Shown: in pieces, positions 14,157-24,703 of the stretch
How positions within the stretch are numbered: the first letter of the stretch is position 1
Layout: the number at the start of each line of letters is the position of its first letter
DNA from: Pseudomonas baetica
Lineage (GTDB): Bacteria; Pseudomonadota; Gammaproteobacteria; Pseudomonadales; Pseudomonadaceae
Assembly (NCBI RefSeq): GCF_019733355.1
Contig: NZ_JAIHLQ010000003.1
Coordinates: 124,001 to 188,000 of the forward strand
Direction: 5' to 3'
DNA: 64,000 bases
Position numbers and translations under genes: made by a program
Notes under the pieces: model-generated
What the model was told of the DNA's origin: nothing
Seen by the model: the letters and a program-made list of their open reading frames with translations, nothing else
Database searches by the model: none

Positions 14157-15236
14157 TTACGCGAGTACGGCGACCGCTTTGATCTGCGCCCAAAGCTGCT
14201 GGCCCGGATGCACGCCCAATTGATCCCGGGAAAATCGCGTAATGCGCGCCAGTAACGCAGTGCCCCCAGCGTCGAGACGGATCAGCACATGGGCGGTGTT
14301 GTCTGCCGTCAGTTCGCTGACCACCGTCACCGGCAGCCGATTGAGAATGCTGCTGAACTCGCTGTTTTGCAGGGCCAGGCTGATGTCGCGCGCGTGAACC
14401 TTGCAGCGCAGGGCTTGGCCGACGGCCATTGGTGCGTGTGCTACGCGAATGCTCATATCGGTCGCCGGCAATTGCAGGCTGAGCAACTGATATTGCGCAT
14501 CGTAGGCGCTGACCAGCCCTTCAATGATCACGCCTGCGTCATCGCCCATCCCCATCGGCAAGTCCAGGCGAGCGAGCGTTTCCCCGATCGGGCCGCTGGC
14601 CAATGCCTTGCCGTCGCTGAGCAATACCAAGTGATCGGCCAGGCGCGCAACCTCGTCCTGCGCATGGCTGACGTACAGCACCGGAATATCCAGTTCGTCG
14701 TGCAGACGTTGCAGGTAGGGCAGGATTTCGCTTTTGCGTTGGCTGTCGAGCGCGGCGAGTGGTTCGTCCATCAGCAGCAGTTTCGGACTGGTCAGCAGCG
14801 CACGGGCGATACCGACGCGCTGGCGTTCGCCGCCCGACAAATGCTGCGGATGACGCCCAAGCAAGTGGCCGATACCCAGCAGTTCGGTGGCTTGTGCCAT
14901 GTCGACCCGGCGTGCGGATTTGGCGATGCGCTTGAGACCAAATTGCAGATTGGCCTGCACCGACAGGTGTGGAAACAGGCTGGCCTCTTGAAACACATAA
15001 CCCAGTGCGCGCTTGTGCGGCGGGACGAAAATGCCGTTGTCGCTGTCGTGCCAGACTTCGTCGTTGATGCGGATGAAGCCTTGCTCAGCACGTTCCAGCC
15101 CGGCGATGCAGCGCAGGCAGGTGGTTTTGCCCGAGCCGGAATGACCGTACAGCGCGGTGACGCCGCGCCCCGGCAAATGCAGGTCGACGTCCAGATTGAA
15201 GCCGGGATAAGCGACTTTCAGGCGTGCATCAATCAT
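14157..15236 (-). CDS. modC: Molybdate ABC transporter ATP-binding protein ModC
   Basis: A 359-residue ATPase. The N-terminal cassette has Walker A GHSGSGKT, signature [15 protein letters not shown] and Walker [13 protein letters not shown]. The C-terminal part from about residue 290 is a TOBE/Mop molybdate-binding domain ([15 protein letters not shown]). It powers molybdate uptake through ModB at the cytoplasmic face. It is the last gene of modABC, starting three bases after the modB stop. The closeness and the upstream ModE site support molybdate rather than sulfate. Confidence 0.95.
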   Translation of the reverse strand: MIDARLKVAYPGFNLDVDLHLPGRGVTALYGHSGSGKTTCLRCIAGLERAEQGFIRINDEVWHDSDNGIFVPPHKRALGYVFQEASLFPHLSVQANLQFGLKRIAKSARRVDMAQATELLGIGHLLGRHPQHLSGGERQRVGIARALLTSPKLLLMDEPLAALDSQRKSEILPYLQRLHDELDIPVLYVSHAQDEVARLADHLVLLSDGKALASGPIGETLARLDLPMGMGDDAGVIIEGLVSAYDAQYQLLSLQLPATDMSIRVAHAPMAVGQALRCKVHARDISLALQNSEFSSILNRLPVTVVSELTADNTAHVLIRLDAGGTALLARITRFSRDQLGVHPGQQLWAQIKAVAVLA

Positions 15237-15239
15237 CTA

Positions 15240-15920
15240 TCAGCTCCAGCCAGCGCGGGTTTTGCGGCTGGAATAGAGCGCCAGCAACACCAGAAACGAG
15301 AACACCAGCATCGCGCCGGCCAGCCAGTGGGCCTGGGCGTATTCCATCGCTTCGACGTGGTCGTAGATTTGCACAGAGACCACGCGGGTCTTGTCGGGGA
15401 TGTTGCCGCCAATCATCAGCACGACGCCGAATTCACCGACGGTATGCGCGAAGCCAAGGATCGCCGCGGTGATAAAACCCGGGCGGGCCAGCGGCACAAT
15501 CACGCTGAAAAAAGTGTCCCACGGGTTGGCGCGCAAGGTCGCGGCCACTTCCAGCGGGCGAATGCCGATGGCGGAGAACGCGTTGTGCAACGGTTGCACC
15601 ACGAACGGCATTGAGTAGATCACCGAACCGACCACCAGTCCGGTGAAACTGAACGTCAGAGTGCCGAGCCCTAGCCACTGGGTGAACTGGCCGACAACAC
15701 CGTGCGGCCCCATCAGCAACAGTAGATAGAAGCCGATAACGGTCGGCGGCAGCACGAGGGGCAGGGCGACGATCGCTCCGATCGGGCCGCGCAGCCACGA
15801 ACGGGTGCGCGACAACCACAGAGCAATCGGAGTGCCGACAACCAGCAGGATCGCGGTGGTCAGGGACGCCAGTTTCAGGGTCAGCCAGATCGCCGCGAAG
15901 TCGGCACTCGAGAGCGACAT
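15240..15920 (-). CDS. modB: Molybdate ABC transporter permease ModB
   Basis: A 226-residue inner-membrane protein with about five transmembrane segments. The cytoplasmic coupling loop [21 protein letters not shown] is the EAA-type contact with ModC. The ATG follows the modA stop directly (TAAATG), so the two are coupled. It forms the homodimeric channel for molybdate delivered by ModA. Confidence 0.95.
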   Translation of the reverse strand: MSLSSADFAAIWLTLKLASLTTAILLVVGTPIALWLSRTRSWLRGPIGAIVALPLVLPPTVIGFYLLLLMGPHGVVGQFTQWLGLGTLTFSFTGLVVGSVIYSMPFVVQPLHNAFSAIGIRPLEVAATLRANPWDTFFSVIVPLARPGFITAAILGFAHTVGEFGVVLMIGGNIPDKTRVVSVQIYDHVEAMEYAQAHWLAGAMLVFSFLVLLALYSSRKTRAGWS

Positions 15921-17908
<1,988 letters not shown>

Positions 17909-17938
17909 GTGAGCGGTTCTCCGAACGATGAAACGGGC

Positions 17939-17970
17939 AAGCCCGGTTTTTTAACAGCAAAACCGGGCTT
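17939..17970. repeat. Long hairpin in the divergent spacer
   Basis: AAGCCCGGTTTT and AAAACCGGGCTT pair perfectly around eight bases, 30 bases ahead of the nitronate monooxygenase start and before the divergent reductase gene. It looks like a terminator but lies between two gene starts, so it is either a 5'-UTR structure or a boundary for antisense transcription. Confidence 0.6.
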
Positions 17971-18124
17971 AGGGCCACTCTGAAATTCAGAACATTGCGT
18001 ATCGCAGTCGCTCAGCTCGGGTGACGACCGATTCGCGAATTGGCAGAAAGTCGTGTGTGGCAACGCAGCACGATGTGGTATTTGAAAGGTACGACCACCT
18101 GAAATCCACCCATGAGAGGCCATC

Positions 18125-19108
18125 ATGTTCAACGGTATTCTGATCGACAAAGACGACAGCGGTTATCGCGCCAACCTGCAGCAGATCAACGAAGAGCAAT
18201 TGCCCGAAGGCGATGTGACAGTAAACGTTGCTTACAGCACGCTCAATTTCAAGGACGGGCTGGCGATCACCGGCAACGGCCCGGTGGTGCGCAAGTTTCC
18301 GATGGTGCCGGGTATCGATCTGGCAGGCACGGTCGAGTTCAGTTCGCACCCGGACTATAAAGTTGGCGATCAGGTACTGCTCAATGGCTGGGGTGTGGGC
18401 GAGGGCCATTGGGGCGGACTGGCGCAGAAAGCGCGACTCAAGGGTGATTGGCTGATTCCGTTGCCCAAAGCCTTTAGCGCCTCGCAAGCCATGGCCATTG
18501 GCACGGCGGGTTACACGGCAATGTTGTGCATTATGGCGCTGGAGCGTAATGGCGTGACGCCGCAGCAGGGCGAGGTTCTGGTCACCGGCGCTAATGGTGG
18601 CGTTGGCAGTTTTGCTATCGCGTTGCTGAGCAAGCTCGGTTATCAGGTGGTGGCGTCTACGGGCCGGGCGTTCGAGCACGAATATCTGCAGCAGTTGGGC
18701 GCCCGCGAAATCATCGACCGTGCAACCCTGTCCGAGCCGGGCAAACCGTTGGCCAAGGAGCGTTGGGCGGGGGTGATCGACTCGGTCGGCAGCCACACAT
18801 TGGCCAACGCCTGCGCCAGCACGCGCGCAGAAGGCACCGTCGCCGCCTGCGGGCTGGCTCAGGGCATGGATTTTCCAGCCTCGGTGGCACCGTTCATTTT
18901 GCGTGGTGTCACTCTGGCTGGAGTCAACAGTGTGACCCAGCCCAAAGCGCGGCGACTGGAAGCATGGGATCGCCTGTCCAAGGATCTGGACTTTGCCTTG
19001 CTGCCCTTGATCAGTCATGAAATCGCATTGAGCGAAGTCATCGATGCAGCGCCGAAACTGCTGGCCGGACAACTTCGCGGGCGGGTTGTGGTTGACGTCA
19101 ACCGATGA
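18125..19108 (+). CDS. AcuI/YhdH-type acrylyl-CoA reductase (zinc-free MDR family)
   Basis: A 327-residue medium-chain dehydrogenase/reductase of the YhdH/AcuI group. [10 protein letters not shown] and [12 protein letters not shown] are family signatures, and [16 protein letters not shown] is the NADPH-binding Rossmann loop. The structural-zinc cysteines of alcohol dehydrogenases are absent. AcuI enzymes reduce acrylyl-CoA to propionyl-CoA and so protect against acrylate; other members act on quinones. The start follows GAGAGGCCATC. It is a single gene, divergent from nitronate monooxygenase. Confidence 0.85.
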   Translation: MFNGILIDKDDSGYRANLQQINEEQLPEGDVTVNVAYSTLNFKDGLAITGNGPVVRKFPMVPGIDLAGTVEFSSHPDYKVGDQVLLNGWGVGEGHWGGLAQKARLKGDWLIPLPKAFSASQAMAIGTAGYTAMLCIMALERNGVTPQQGEVLVTGANGGVGSFAIALLSKLGYQVVASTGRAFEHEYLQQLGAREIIDRATLSEPGKPLAKERWAGVIDSVGSHTLANACASTRAEGTVAACGLAQGMDFPASVAPFILRGVTLAGVNSVTQPKARRLEAWDRLSKDLDFALLPLISHEIALSEVIDAAPKLLAGQLRGRVVVDVNR

Positions 19109-19170
19109 CAGAGTAAGCGCCATCGCGGCTCTGTGGGGCCGCATTTCTAATAAAGGGAGTGGCAATTTCG

Positions 19171-19629
19171 ATGGATCTAAAAAAGCAATACGTCGATCAG
19201 TTTCTGGTCTCTGGCTTGCGTGTGCGCACCAAAAACGCCGCAGAGACTAGTGCCGAGACCGCGAAAATTGGCCCGATGTGGGGGCAGTTTCAGGGCGGGA
19301 ATTTGGCGACAGTCATTCCGGGCAAGCCAACCACCTCTCCGGTTTATGGGGTGTATTCGGGTTACGAGTCTGATGCTTCGGGCAAGTTTGATGTCACTGC
19401 CGGCGTCGCCGTGGAGCAGCCGGCGAGAGATTTTGAAACCGTCCGGATAGAGGGGGGGGAGTATCTGGTTTTCGAGGGGCAGGGTTCGTTACCTGATGCG
19501 GTCATTGCTGCATGGGGGCGGGTCTGGGCTTATTTCGAAGCCAATCCGCAGATCCAGCGTCGATTCGCCACCGATTTCGAGGCCTATACCAGCCCCGAAT
19601 CAGTATCGATTTACATCGGACTCCGCTAA
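19171..19629 (+). CDS. GyrI-like / AraC effector-binding domain protein
   Basis: A 152-residue stand-alone effector-binding domain (GyrI/SOUL-like fold): VRTKNAAETSAETAKIGPMW, PVYGVYSGYESDASGKFDV and GGEYLVFEGQG are typical. Such proteins bind small hydrophobic or cationic molecules; in some species they inhibit gyrase or form the ligand domain of AraC/MerR regulators. ATG 19171 is preceded by AAAGGGAG; GTG 19159 in frame overlaps that site. Its stop overlaps the end of the convergent ada gene by four bases. Confidence 0.75.
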   Translation: MDLKKQYVDQFLVSGLRVRTKNAAETSAETAKIGPMWGQFQGGNLATVIPGKPTTSPVYGVYSGYESDASGKFDVTAGVAVEQPARDFETVRIEGGEYLVFEGQGSLPDAVIAAWGRVWAYFEANPQIQRRFATDFEAYTSPESVSIYIGLR

Positions 19630-20693
19630 GGCTGCGTTTCGCGTTCAAGCAATTGTCGTTTGCGTTCGACACCCCAGCGATAGCCTGAAAGATTGCCATC
19701 GCTGCGCACCACGCGGTGGCAGGGGATCGCCACTGCCAAGCGGTTGGCGCCGCATGCTTGAGCCACGGCACGCATCGAGGTTGGCGCGCCGATGCGCTGG
19801 GCAATGTCGGCGTAACTGGCAGTGCTGCCAAGCGGGATTTCCCGTAGCGCCTGCCACACCCGTTCCTGAAACGCCGTGCCCCGCACATCCAGCGGCAGAT
19901 CCAGGCCTATAGCCGGAGCCTCGATAAAGCCTACGACTTTGGCGATCAGTTGTTCAAATCCGCAATCCGCGCCAATCAGGTTCGCCTTGCGGAACTGATC
20001 CTGTAAATCACACACCAGTTGGTGAGGATCGTCGCCCAACAGAATCGCGCAGACGCCGCGCTCGCTTTGCGCCACCAGAATCGCGCCGAGCGAGCATTGG
20101 CCCACGGCGAAGCGAATGTCGTTGTTCTGCCCGGCGGCGCGGTAGTCGCCGGGTTTCATGCCTAATACCTGATCGGCTGACTCATAGAAGCGACTGTTGG
20201 AGTTGAAACCTGCGTCGTACAGCGCATCGGTCACCGAGTCGCCGTCCGCCAAGCGTTGGCGCACTTTGCGCGAGCGGTGAGCAGTCGCGTAACCCTTGGG
20301 TGTCAGACCCGTTGCCGCTTTGAAGACGCGATGAAAATGAAACGGGCTCAACCCAGCCGTTTCAGCAAGCACGTTGAGCGATGGCAGCGTTTCGGCGGTT
20401 TCAATCTGGCGACAGGCCAATGCCACAGTCGTCGCATGCTGCGCGGCCACGTCGCTTTGATCCTTTCTGGCGCGTTTACTCGGCCGATATCCCGCCGCCT
20501 CGGCTTGTTCGGCCGTGGCGAAAAACTCGACATTCTGGGGTTTCGGCAACCGTGCAAGGCTGCTGGGACGGCAGTAGATGCCGGTGGTTTTCACCGCATA
20601 GACAAACTCTCCGTCCGCCCGTGGGTCCCGCGCTACGACTGCGGCCCAGCGTGGATCGTTTTCGACGTTGATCGTGCTCGAAAGCGTTTTCAT
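19626..20693 (-). CDS. ada: Ada methylated-DNA repair protein/regulator with degenerate zinc site
   Basis: A 355-residue bifunctional Ada: N-terminal methylphosphotriester domain, an AraC HTH (about 85-180) and a C-terminal O6-methylguanine methyltransferase with active Cys325 in VAIPCHRVV. In Escherichia coli the N-domain uses four zinc cysteines (38, 42, 69, 72). Here only the acceptor remains (Cys41 in GIYCRPSS); the others are Ser45, Ser72 and Ala75 (RPSKRA). So the zinc switch by which methylation turns Ada into an activator is probably lost or altered, while O6-methylguanine repair should persist. alkB lies 87 bases upstream on the same strand. Confidence 0.9.
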   Translation of the reverse strand: MKTLSSTINVENDPRWAAVVARDPRADGEFVYAVKTTGIYCRPSSLARLPKPQNVEFFATAEQAEAAGYRPSKRARKDQSDVAAQHATTVALACRQIETAETLPSLNVLAETAGLSPFHFHRVFKAATGLTPKGYATAHRSRKVRQRLADGDSVTDALYDAGFNSNSRFYESADQVLGMKPGDYRAAGQNNDIRFAVGQCSLGAILVAQSERGVCAILLGDDPHQLVCDLQDQFRKANLIGADCGFEQLIAKVVGFIEAPAIGLDLPLDVRGTAFQERVWQALREIPLGSTASYADIAQRIGAPTSMRAVAQACGANRLAVAIPCHRVVRSDGNLSGYRWGVERKRQLLERETQP

Positions 20694-20779
20694 GGTGGTT
20701 AATCCATTGACCTGTTTGATTCAGGTTACCCGGCGACGCTGGACGTAACACTCCGGGCCTTGCGGTCAAATTTTGCAGC

Positions 20780-21445
20780 TTATCCAGCAACACGAAAAGT
20801 CAGATTGATCCGTTGTTCACCCAGCCGTGAATGCCGACCCTCTTTGATCGGCAATACCCCGTGAAAACGCAAACGATCGACGCCGCCCCAGATCACCATA
20901 TCGCCGTGCAGCAAAGGAATCCGTTGGCACTTGTCACTGCGCGCGAATCCGCCAAACAGAAACATTGCCGGCAACCCTAGCGACAACGAAACGATCGGCG
21001 CCGCGTAGGCGTTTTCGTCTTTGTCCTGATGCAATGACATCTTGGCACCGGGGACATATCGGTTGATCAGGCAGGAATCCGCCTTGAAGTCGGAAAACCC
21101 GGCGTCCAGCGCCGCCGAATGCGCCAGATTGGCAAACACTGCCGGCATCTGCGGCCAGGGCAATCCGTTAAGCGGATCGACACGCGAGTAACGATAGCCA
21201 CCGCGATCGGTGATCCAGCCCAGCTCCCCACAACTGCTGGTGCCCACGGACATGTTGAAACCGCCCGGCGTGAGCATGTGCCGGAGCGGGGCGGCGGTAA
21301 GGATGGCATCCAGCGCCGGCAACAATTGCTCAATAAGCGGCAGAGCAAACCCACGCAGCAGCCACGATTGCTCGCCAATCTGTTCGGCGCGGGGTTGCTG
21401 CTCAGGTTCGTCATCGGCGAACAGATCAAAATTGCTCGGTTGCAT
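20780..21445 (-). CDS. alkB: AlkB 2-oxoglutarate/Fe(II) DNA dealkylase
   Basis: A 221-residue dioxygenase that removes 1-methyladenine and 3-methylcytosine lesions by oxidation. LHQDKDE holds the HxD iron ligands, FHGVLPI the distal His, and RINLTFR the 2-oxoglutarate-binding Arg pair. YRYSRVDPLNGLPWPQMP is the substrate-recognition region of the E. coli type. ATG 21445 is used; a GTG at 21454 is possible and neither has a strong ribosome site. Same strand as ada downstream, consistent with a joint alkylation response, though a promoter between them is possible. Confidence 0.92.
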   Translation of the reverse strand: MQPSNFDLFADDEPEQQPRAEQIGEQSWLLRGFALPLIEQLLPALDAILTAAPLRHMLTPGGFNMSVGTSSCGELGWITDRGGYRYSRVDPLNGLPWPQMPAVFANLAHSAALDAGFSDFKADSCLINRYVPGAKMSLHQDKDENAYAAPIVSLSLGLPAMFLFGGFARSDKCQRIPLLHGDMVIWGGVDRLRFHGVLPIKEGRHSRLGEQRINLTFRVAG

Positions 21446-21494
21446 GCGGGTCACAAGGTGTCGTGGACGCTAGCGGTCGAAATCAGGCGAAAGG

Positions 21495-21668
21495 TTACAG
21501 CGCTTTGCTGACGGCGATATCGCTGATCACGTCAGTCTGGTCGTGAATTGCACTCAGCGCAGCCTTGGCTTCTTGCTCTGTACCGTTTTCCAGTTGGGCG
21601 AACTCGAAGCGCCGCTCACCGTTGAGTTTGTACTTGATGACGTATTTGGTCGTTTGGGCCACGGTCAT
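21495..21668 (-). CDS. 57-residue protein of unknown function
   Basis: A short frame that reads like a real gene: MTVAQTTKYVIKYKLNGERR, then an acidic helix and DVISDIAVSKAL at the end. AAGGTAAGC precedes the ATG, a fair ribosome site. It lies between alkB and a DUF1883 gene on the same strand, 28 bases after the latter. A strand-strand-helix-strand fold is plausible. I recognise no family. Confidence 0.6.
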   Translation of the reverse strand: MTVAQTTKYVIKYKLNGERRFEFAQLENGTEQEAKAALSAIHDQTDVISDIAVSKAL

Positions 21669-21696
21669 GCTTACCTTTGTGAGTGTTAGGGGCGTC

Positions 21697-21999
21697 TCAG
21701 CTGAGTTTGGTGCTGGAGCGACGGATGATCTTGATCGAGTGAGTCAGCGTCGGCTTGCGGGTAACGCTGATTGGGCGACGGTTGACGGTGTCGATGGTGA
21801 TGTTCCAGAAACCGGTGCTCGGCGCCGTGATGCGTGCTGGGAAGGTGTCGAAAGCGCCGCCGTGATAGGTGTGGCGACCACCATTTTTAAAGCTGCGGAA
21901 GTTGGCGTCGTTCATCAGGCGGATATTGCAGGTTTGCGAGCATTGGATGACGACGATGTCGTCTTCGTTGAGGTGCTCGCGCTGGTGAATGAATTTCAT
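21697..21999 (-). CDS. DUF1883 domain protein
   Basis: A 100-residue beta-rich protein matching DUF1883: MKFIHQREHLNEDDIVVIQC, MNDANFRSFKNGGRHTYHGG and a basic C-terminus (SIKIIRRSS). The function of the family is unknown; small members are cytosolic and compact. ATG 21999 follows GGAGGCGCCC, which decides the start against longer forms. It is the first gene of a short minus-strand run with the 57-residue gene. Confidence 0.75.
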   Translation of the reverse strand: MKFIHQREHLNEDDIVVIQCSQTCNIRLMNDANFRSFKNGGRHTYHGGAFDTFPARITAPSTGFWNITIDTVNRRPISVTRKPTLTHSIKIIRRSSTKLS

Positions 22000-22209
22000 G
22001 GGCGCCTCCAGAAGGGCTTTTTCTACTAAATCAAAACGATAGCTTGTAATTGCGCGCAGTTTATCAGCCCGCACGGGTTATTATCTGGCCGTCGGGCGTT
22101 GGTTTGACAATTTTGAACACATATTCGTGATTGGATGCGGGTTAAATGCAAGAGACCTCGGAGAAAAACGGCATTTATGCTGTCGGACGGTCTTTAACGG
22201 AGGTTTTGT

Positions 22210-22566
22210 ATGAAGTGGGGTGTGGTGTGTCTGCCGTTGGTTTTAGCTGTAGGTGGTTGCGCAAGTGTTTCCGAAATCAATGAAACACTGCCGACCATGA
22301 GCGTGATCTCCGGCAAGAAGCCCCATGAGTACGCTCAATGCCTGGCCGAAAAACTGGCTGATAGCCGTGGCGCGCTGCAAGTGCAGGCGCACAAGGACGG
22401 GGTTCGAGTCATTGTTCCCGGGAAACTGTCCACGGGTGCGGCCGCCGTGTTTGACATCGAAGATCGCTCCGGCGGCAGCAGTATCAAGCTGCACGAGCGC
22501 ATGTCCAATGTGCCGGTGCGCCCGCGTGATGTGCGTAACGCTGCCAACGCGTGCATTTCCGGCTGA
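22210..22566 (+). CDS. Small lipoprotein of unknown function
   Basis: 118 residues. Signal peptide with lipobox VGGC (Cys17: LAVGGCASVS) directs lipidation. The mature domain is a compact alpha/beta unit (SRGALQVQAHKDGVRVIVPG). It has no recognised family; the residue after the lipid Cys is Ala, so outer-membrane sorting is expected. A strong terminator follows at 22590. Confidence 0.75.
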   Translation: MKWGVVCLPLVLAVGGCASVSEINETLPTMSVISGKKPHEYAQCLAEKLADSRGALQVQAHKDGVRVIVPGKLSTGAAAVFDIEDRSGGSSIKLHERMSNVPVRPRDVRNAANACISG

Positions 22567-22589
22567 TAGACTACGGGTCATCAGTATCA

Positions 22590-22618
22590 ATGCCGTCACA
22601 GTCATGCTGTGACGGCAT
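22590..22618 (+). terminator. Rho-independent terminator after the lipoprotein gene
   Basis: ATGCCGTCACAG and CTGTGACGGCAT pair with a five-base loop and a following T-rich tail (TTTCATTT). It ends 20 bases before the next gene's ATG. Confidence 0.85.
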
Positions 22619-22637
22619 TTTCATTTATGGAGTTGCG

Positions 22638-22868
22638 ATGAAGCGAGAGCAAGTACGAGAACGCCACGCAGAGGGCCTGATCTCTGCCACCCATGTAATT
22701 CAGAATCCGGCGAATTCTGGCGAGTGGATCGTGTTTTTCAAGAAAAGCGCCGGGCGCAGTTATTTCCTGGTGGACGATAACGACGAAGTCGAGTCTTTCA
22801 ATCGGCTCGACGATCTGATCGAAGTCGTACGCGGACTCGGGATCAAGTTCGCCGAAATCCACATGTAA
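22638..22868 (+). CDS. Small cytosolic protein of unknown function
   Basis: 76 residues: MKREQVRERHAEGLISATHV, then GEWIVFFKKSAGRSYFLVDD and an acidic helix (LDDLIEVVRGLGIKFAEIHM). The beta-hairpin plus helix arrangement and compact size suggest a small regulatory or binding protein; I recall close relatives being widespread in Pseudomonas, but cannot name a function. GGAG lies before the ATG. It converges with a lipoprotein gene three bases away. Confidence 0.7.
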   Translation: MKREQVRERHAEGLISATHVIQNPANSGEWIVFFKKSAGRSYFLVDDNDEVESFNRLDDLIEVVRGLGIKFAEIHM

Positions 22869-22871
22869 GGT

Positions 22872-23159
22872 CTATTTGCAGACCACTACCACGCTGCGGT
22901 TTTTGTAGTTGCCGACATCGACACCCAATGTCTTGTCGCTTTCCTTCGAAGCTGGCGTACCGTCCGTGCCGACGATGCGATACCCGGTGCCCGCACAGGA
23001 GGCGTCGGCCTTTTCATAGCAAGTGGCCCAGGAATTGGCTTCGCCGGAGCACTCGATGGTCAGGCCCTGTTCGCCGTTGTTCAAGTAGGTGGTTTGGGAG
23101 GTGGCACAACCGGCCAGGGCCAGTACCGCAATCAGTGGCAAAAATCTGTTCAGGTTCAT
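22872..23159 (-). CDS. Small lipoprotein of unknown function
   Basis: 95 residues with lipobox LAGC (Cys18 in VLALAGCATSQ). The mature part has four further cysteines that could form two disulfides (IECSGE, WATCYEKADASC, VVVVCK). No family is recognised beyond general similarity to small Pseudomonas envelope lipoproteins. It is probably in the outer membrane, since the residue after Cys is Ala. Confidence 0.75.
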   Translation of the reverse strand: MNLNRFLPLIAVLALAGCATSQTTYLNNGEQGLTIECSGEANSWATCYEKADASCAGTGYRIVGTDGTPASKESDKTLGVDVGNYKNRSVVVVCK

Positions 23160-23250
23160 ATTTGTCGTCTTTAACGAGGGGGACTAGACGCTCTGACAGC
23201 GCCGGTATGAAAAGGTTATAGCGATAGGCCACTTGTTTGCAGGCGAGCAT

Positions 23251-23277
23251 AAAAAAGCCCTGCGCAACGGCAGGGCT
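23251..23277 (-). terminator. Terminator of the minus-strand gene at 23292
   Basis: AGCCCTGC and GCAGGGCT arms at 23256-23277; on the minus strand followed by six T (A-run 23251-23256). Confidence 0.8.
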
Positions 23278-23291
23278 CGGAGTGGAGTCGA

Positions 23292-23477
23292 TCAGTCCTG
23301 ATCTTTGCCACGGCGCTTCGCCGATGCGGGAGTGTCCGTGAACACCGACGCTACATCAGTTGCCAGTTGTTCACTGTCGAAAGGCCCTGCGATGTGTTCG
23401 CCATTGGTGGTGGTCAGATTCCACTTGCCGTCTTTCTTGTCGATCACGTACCCATTGATGATTTTTACCGCGGTCAT
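23292..23477 (-). CDS. 61-residue protein of unknown function
   Basis: MTAVKIINGYVIDKKDGKWN and an N-terminal beta-hairpin, then a basic tail (AKRRGKDQD). Its own terminator follows, supporting a real short gene. No family is recognised. The 257 bases between this gene and galU hold presumably both promoters; I see nothing else specific there. Confidence 0.6.
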   Translation of the reverse strand: MTAVKIINGYVIDKKDGKWNLTTTNGEHIAGPFDSEQLATDVASVFTDTPASAKRRGKDQD

Positions 23478-23734
23478 CTATCTGTCTCGTTCGCTGGTTC
23501 AAAGGCGCCATGATACCGGCAAATGCTCGCATTGGGGGGCGATGAGCGTATGGTGATTCGGCTTGTCGGCATCTTTGAGCTACGCTGATCTCGCTACGCA
23601 AGATGCCGATGGAACTATCGGCGAGAATATTTCTCTATGATGGCATCGGTTAGCCAGTGCGGGGCATTGTAAGGTGCACGCCGCCTGATTAGACTGCGCC
23701 GAAACTCGTACACACAGCCCTTTCAAGGACTTAT

Positions 23735-24574
23735 ATGATCAAGAAATGCTTGTTCCCAGCAGCCGGTTACGGTACTCGCTTCCTGCCAGCGACTAAAGCC
23801 ATGCCTAAAGAAATGCTGCCGGTGGTAAACAAGCCACTGATCCAGTACGGCGTTGAAGAAGCTCTGGACGCTGGCCTGACGGAAATCTCGATCGTTACTG
23901 GTCGTGGCAAGCGCGCTCTGGAAGACCACTTCGACATCAGTTACGAACTGGAAAACCAGATCAAAGGCACCGACAAGGAAAAATACCTGGTCGGCATCCG
24001 CAAATTGCTGGACGAGTGCTCGTTCTCCTACACTCGTCAGACCGAAATGAAAGGTCTGGGCCACGCGATCCTCACCGGTCGCCCGCTGATCGGCGACGAA
24101 CCGTTTGCCGTGGTGCTGGCGGACGACCTGTGTGTCAACCTTGAAGGCGATGGTGTACTGACCCAGATGGTCAAGCTGTACAAGCAGTTCCGCTGCTCGA
24201 TCGTGGCCATCCAGGAAGTCGATCCGCAAGAAACCAACAAGTACGGCGTGATCTCCGGCGAGATGATTCGCGACGACATCTACCGCGTTCACAGCATGGT
24301 CGAGAAGCCAAAGCCGGAAGACGCTCCGTCGAACCTGGCGATCATCGGTCGCTACATCCTGACTCCGGACATCTTCGACCTGATCGAGCAAACCGAGCCA
24401 GGCAAGGGTGGCGAAATTCAGATCACCGATGCTTTGATGAAACAAGCCCAGAACGGCTGCGTGATGGCCTACAAGTTCAAAGGCAAGCGTTTCGACTGCG
24501 GTGGCGCTGAAGGCTACATCGACGCGACGAACTTCTGCTTTGAAAACTTCTACAAAACTGGCAAGGCTTACTGA
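23735..24574 (+). CDS. galU: UTP-glucose-1-phosphate uridylyltransferase GalU
   Basis: A 279-residue cytosolic nucleotidyltransferase that makes UDP-glucose for lipopolysaccharide core, exopolysaccharide and trehalose pathways. FPAAGYGTRFLPATKAMPKE (from residue 8) is the nucleotide-binding signature; VEKPKPEDAPSNLAIIGRY and GKRFDCGGAEGYIDATNF are the sugar-phosphate and C-terminal blocks. The start follows CAAGGACTTAT. It stands alone with a strong terminator behind. Confidence 0.97.
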   Translation: MIKKCLFPAAGYGTRFLPATKAMPKEMLPVVNKPLIQYGVEEALDAGLTEISIVTGRGKRALEDHFDISYELENQIKGTDKEKYLVGIRKLLDECSFSYTRQTEMKGLGHAILTGRPLIGDEPFAVVLADDLCVNLEGDGVLTQMVKLYKQFRCSIVAIQEVDPQETNKYGVISGEMIRDDIYRVHSMVEKPKPEDAPSNLAIIGRYILTPDIFDLIEQTEPGKGGEIQITDALMKQAQNGCVMAYKFKGKRFDCGGAEGYIDATNFCFENFYKTGKAY

Positions 24575-24596
24575 TAGCGTTTGATCGGCCTGTACG

Positions 24597-24622
24597 AAAA
24601 AGCCACCTTCGGGTGGCTTTTT
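24597..24622 (+). terminator. Rho-independent terminator of galU
   Basis: AAAAGCCACC and GGTGGCTTTT with a TTCG tetraloop. Confidence 0.9.
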
Positions 24623-24703
24623 CATTTTGCGCCCTTATATCGATGGCAATGCTTGCCCAATGGGTGTCTACGGGTATGCTGATTGCCAGCCGAGGAGATA
24701 GAA

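Noticed and set aside
14289..15614. 441-codon plus-strand frame opposite modC/modB
   Set aside because: Antisense of the mod operon, which is supported by motifs and the ModE operator.
17987..19165. 392-codon minus-strand frame opposite the AcuI-type gene
   Set aside because: The plus-strand reductase has a Rossmann motif and ribosome site; the minus frame has no support.
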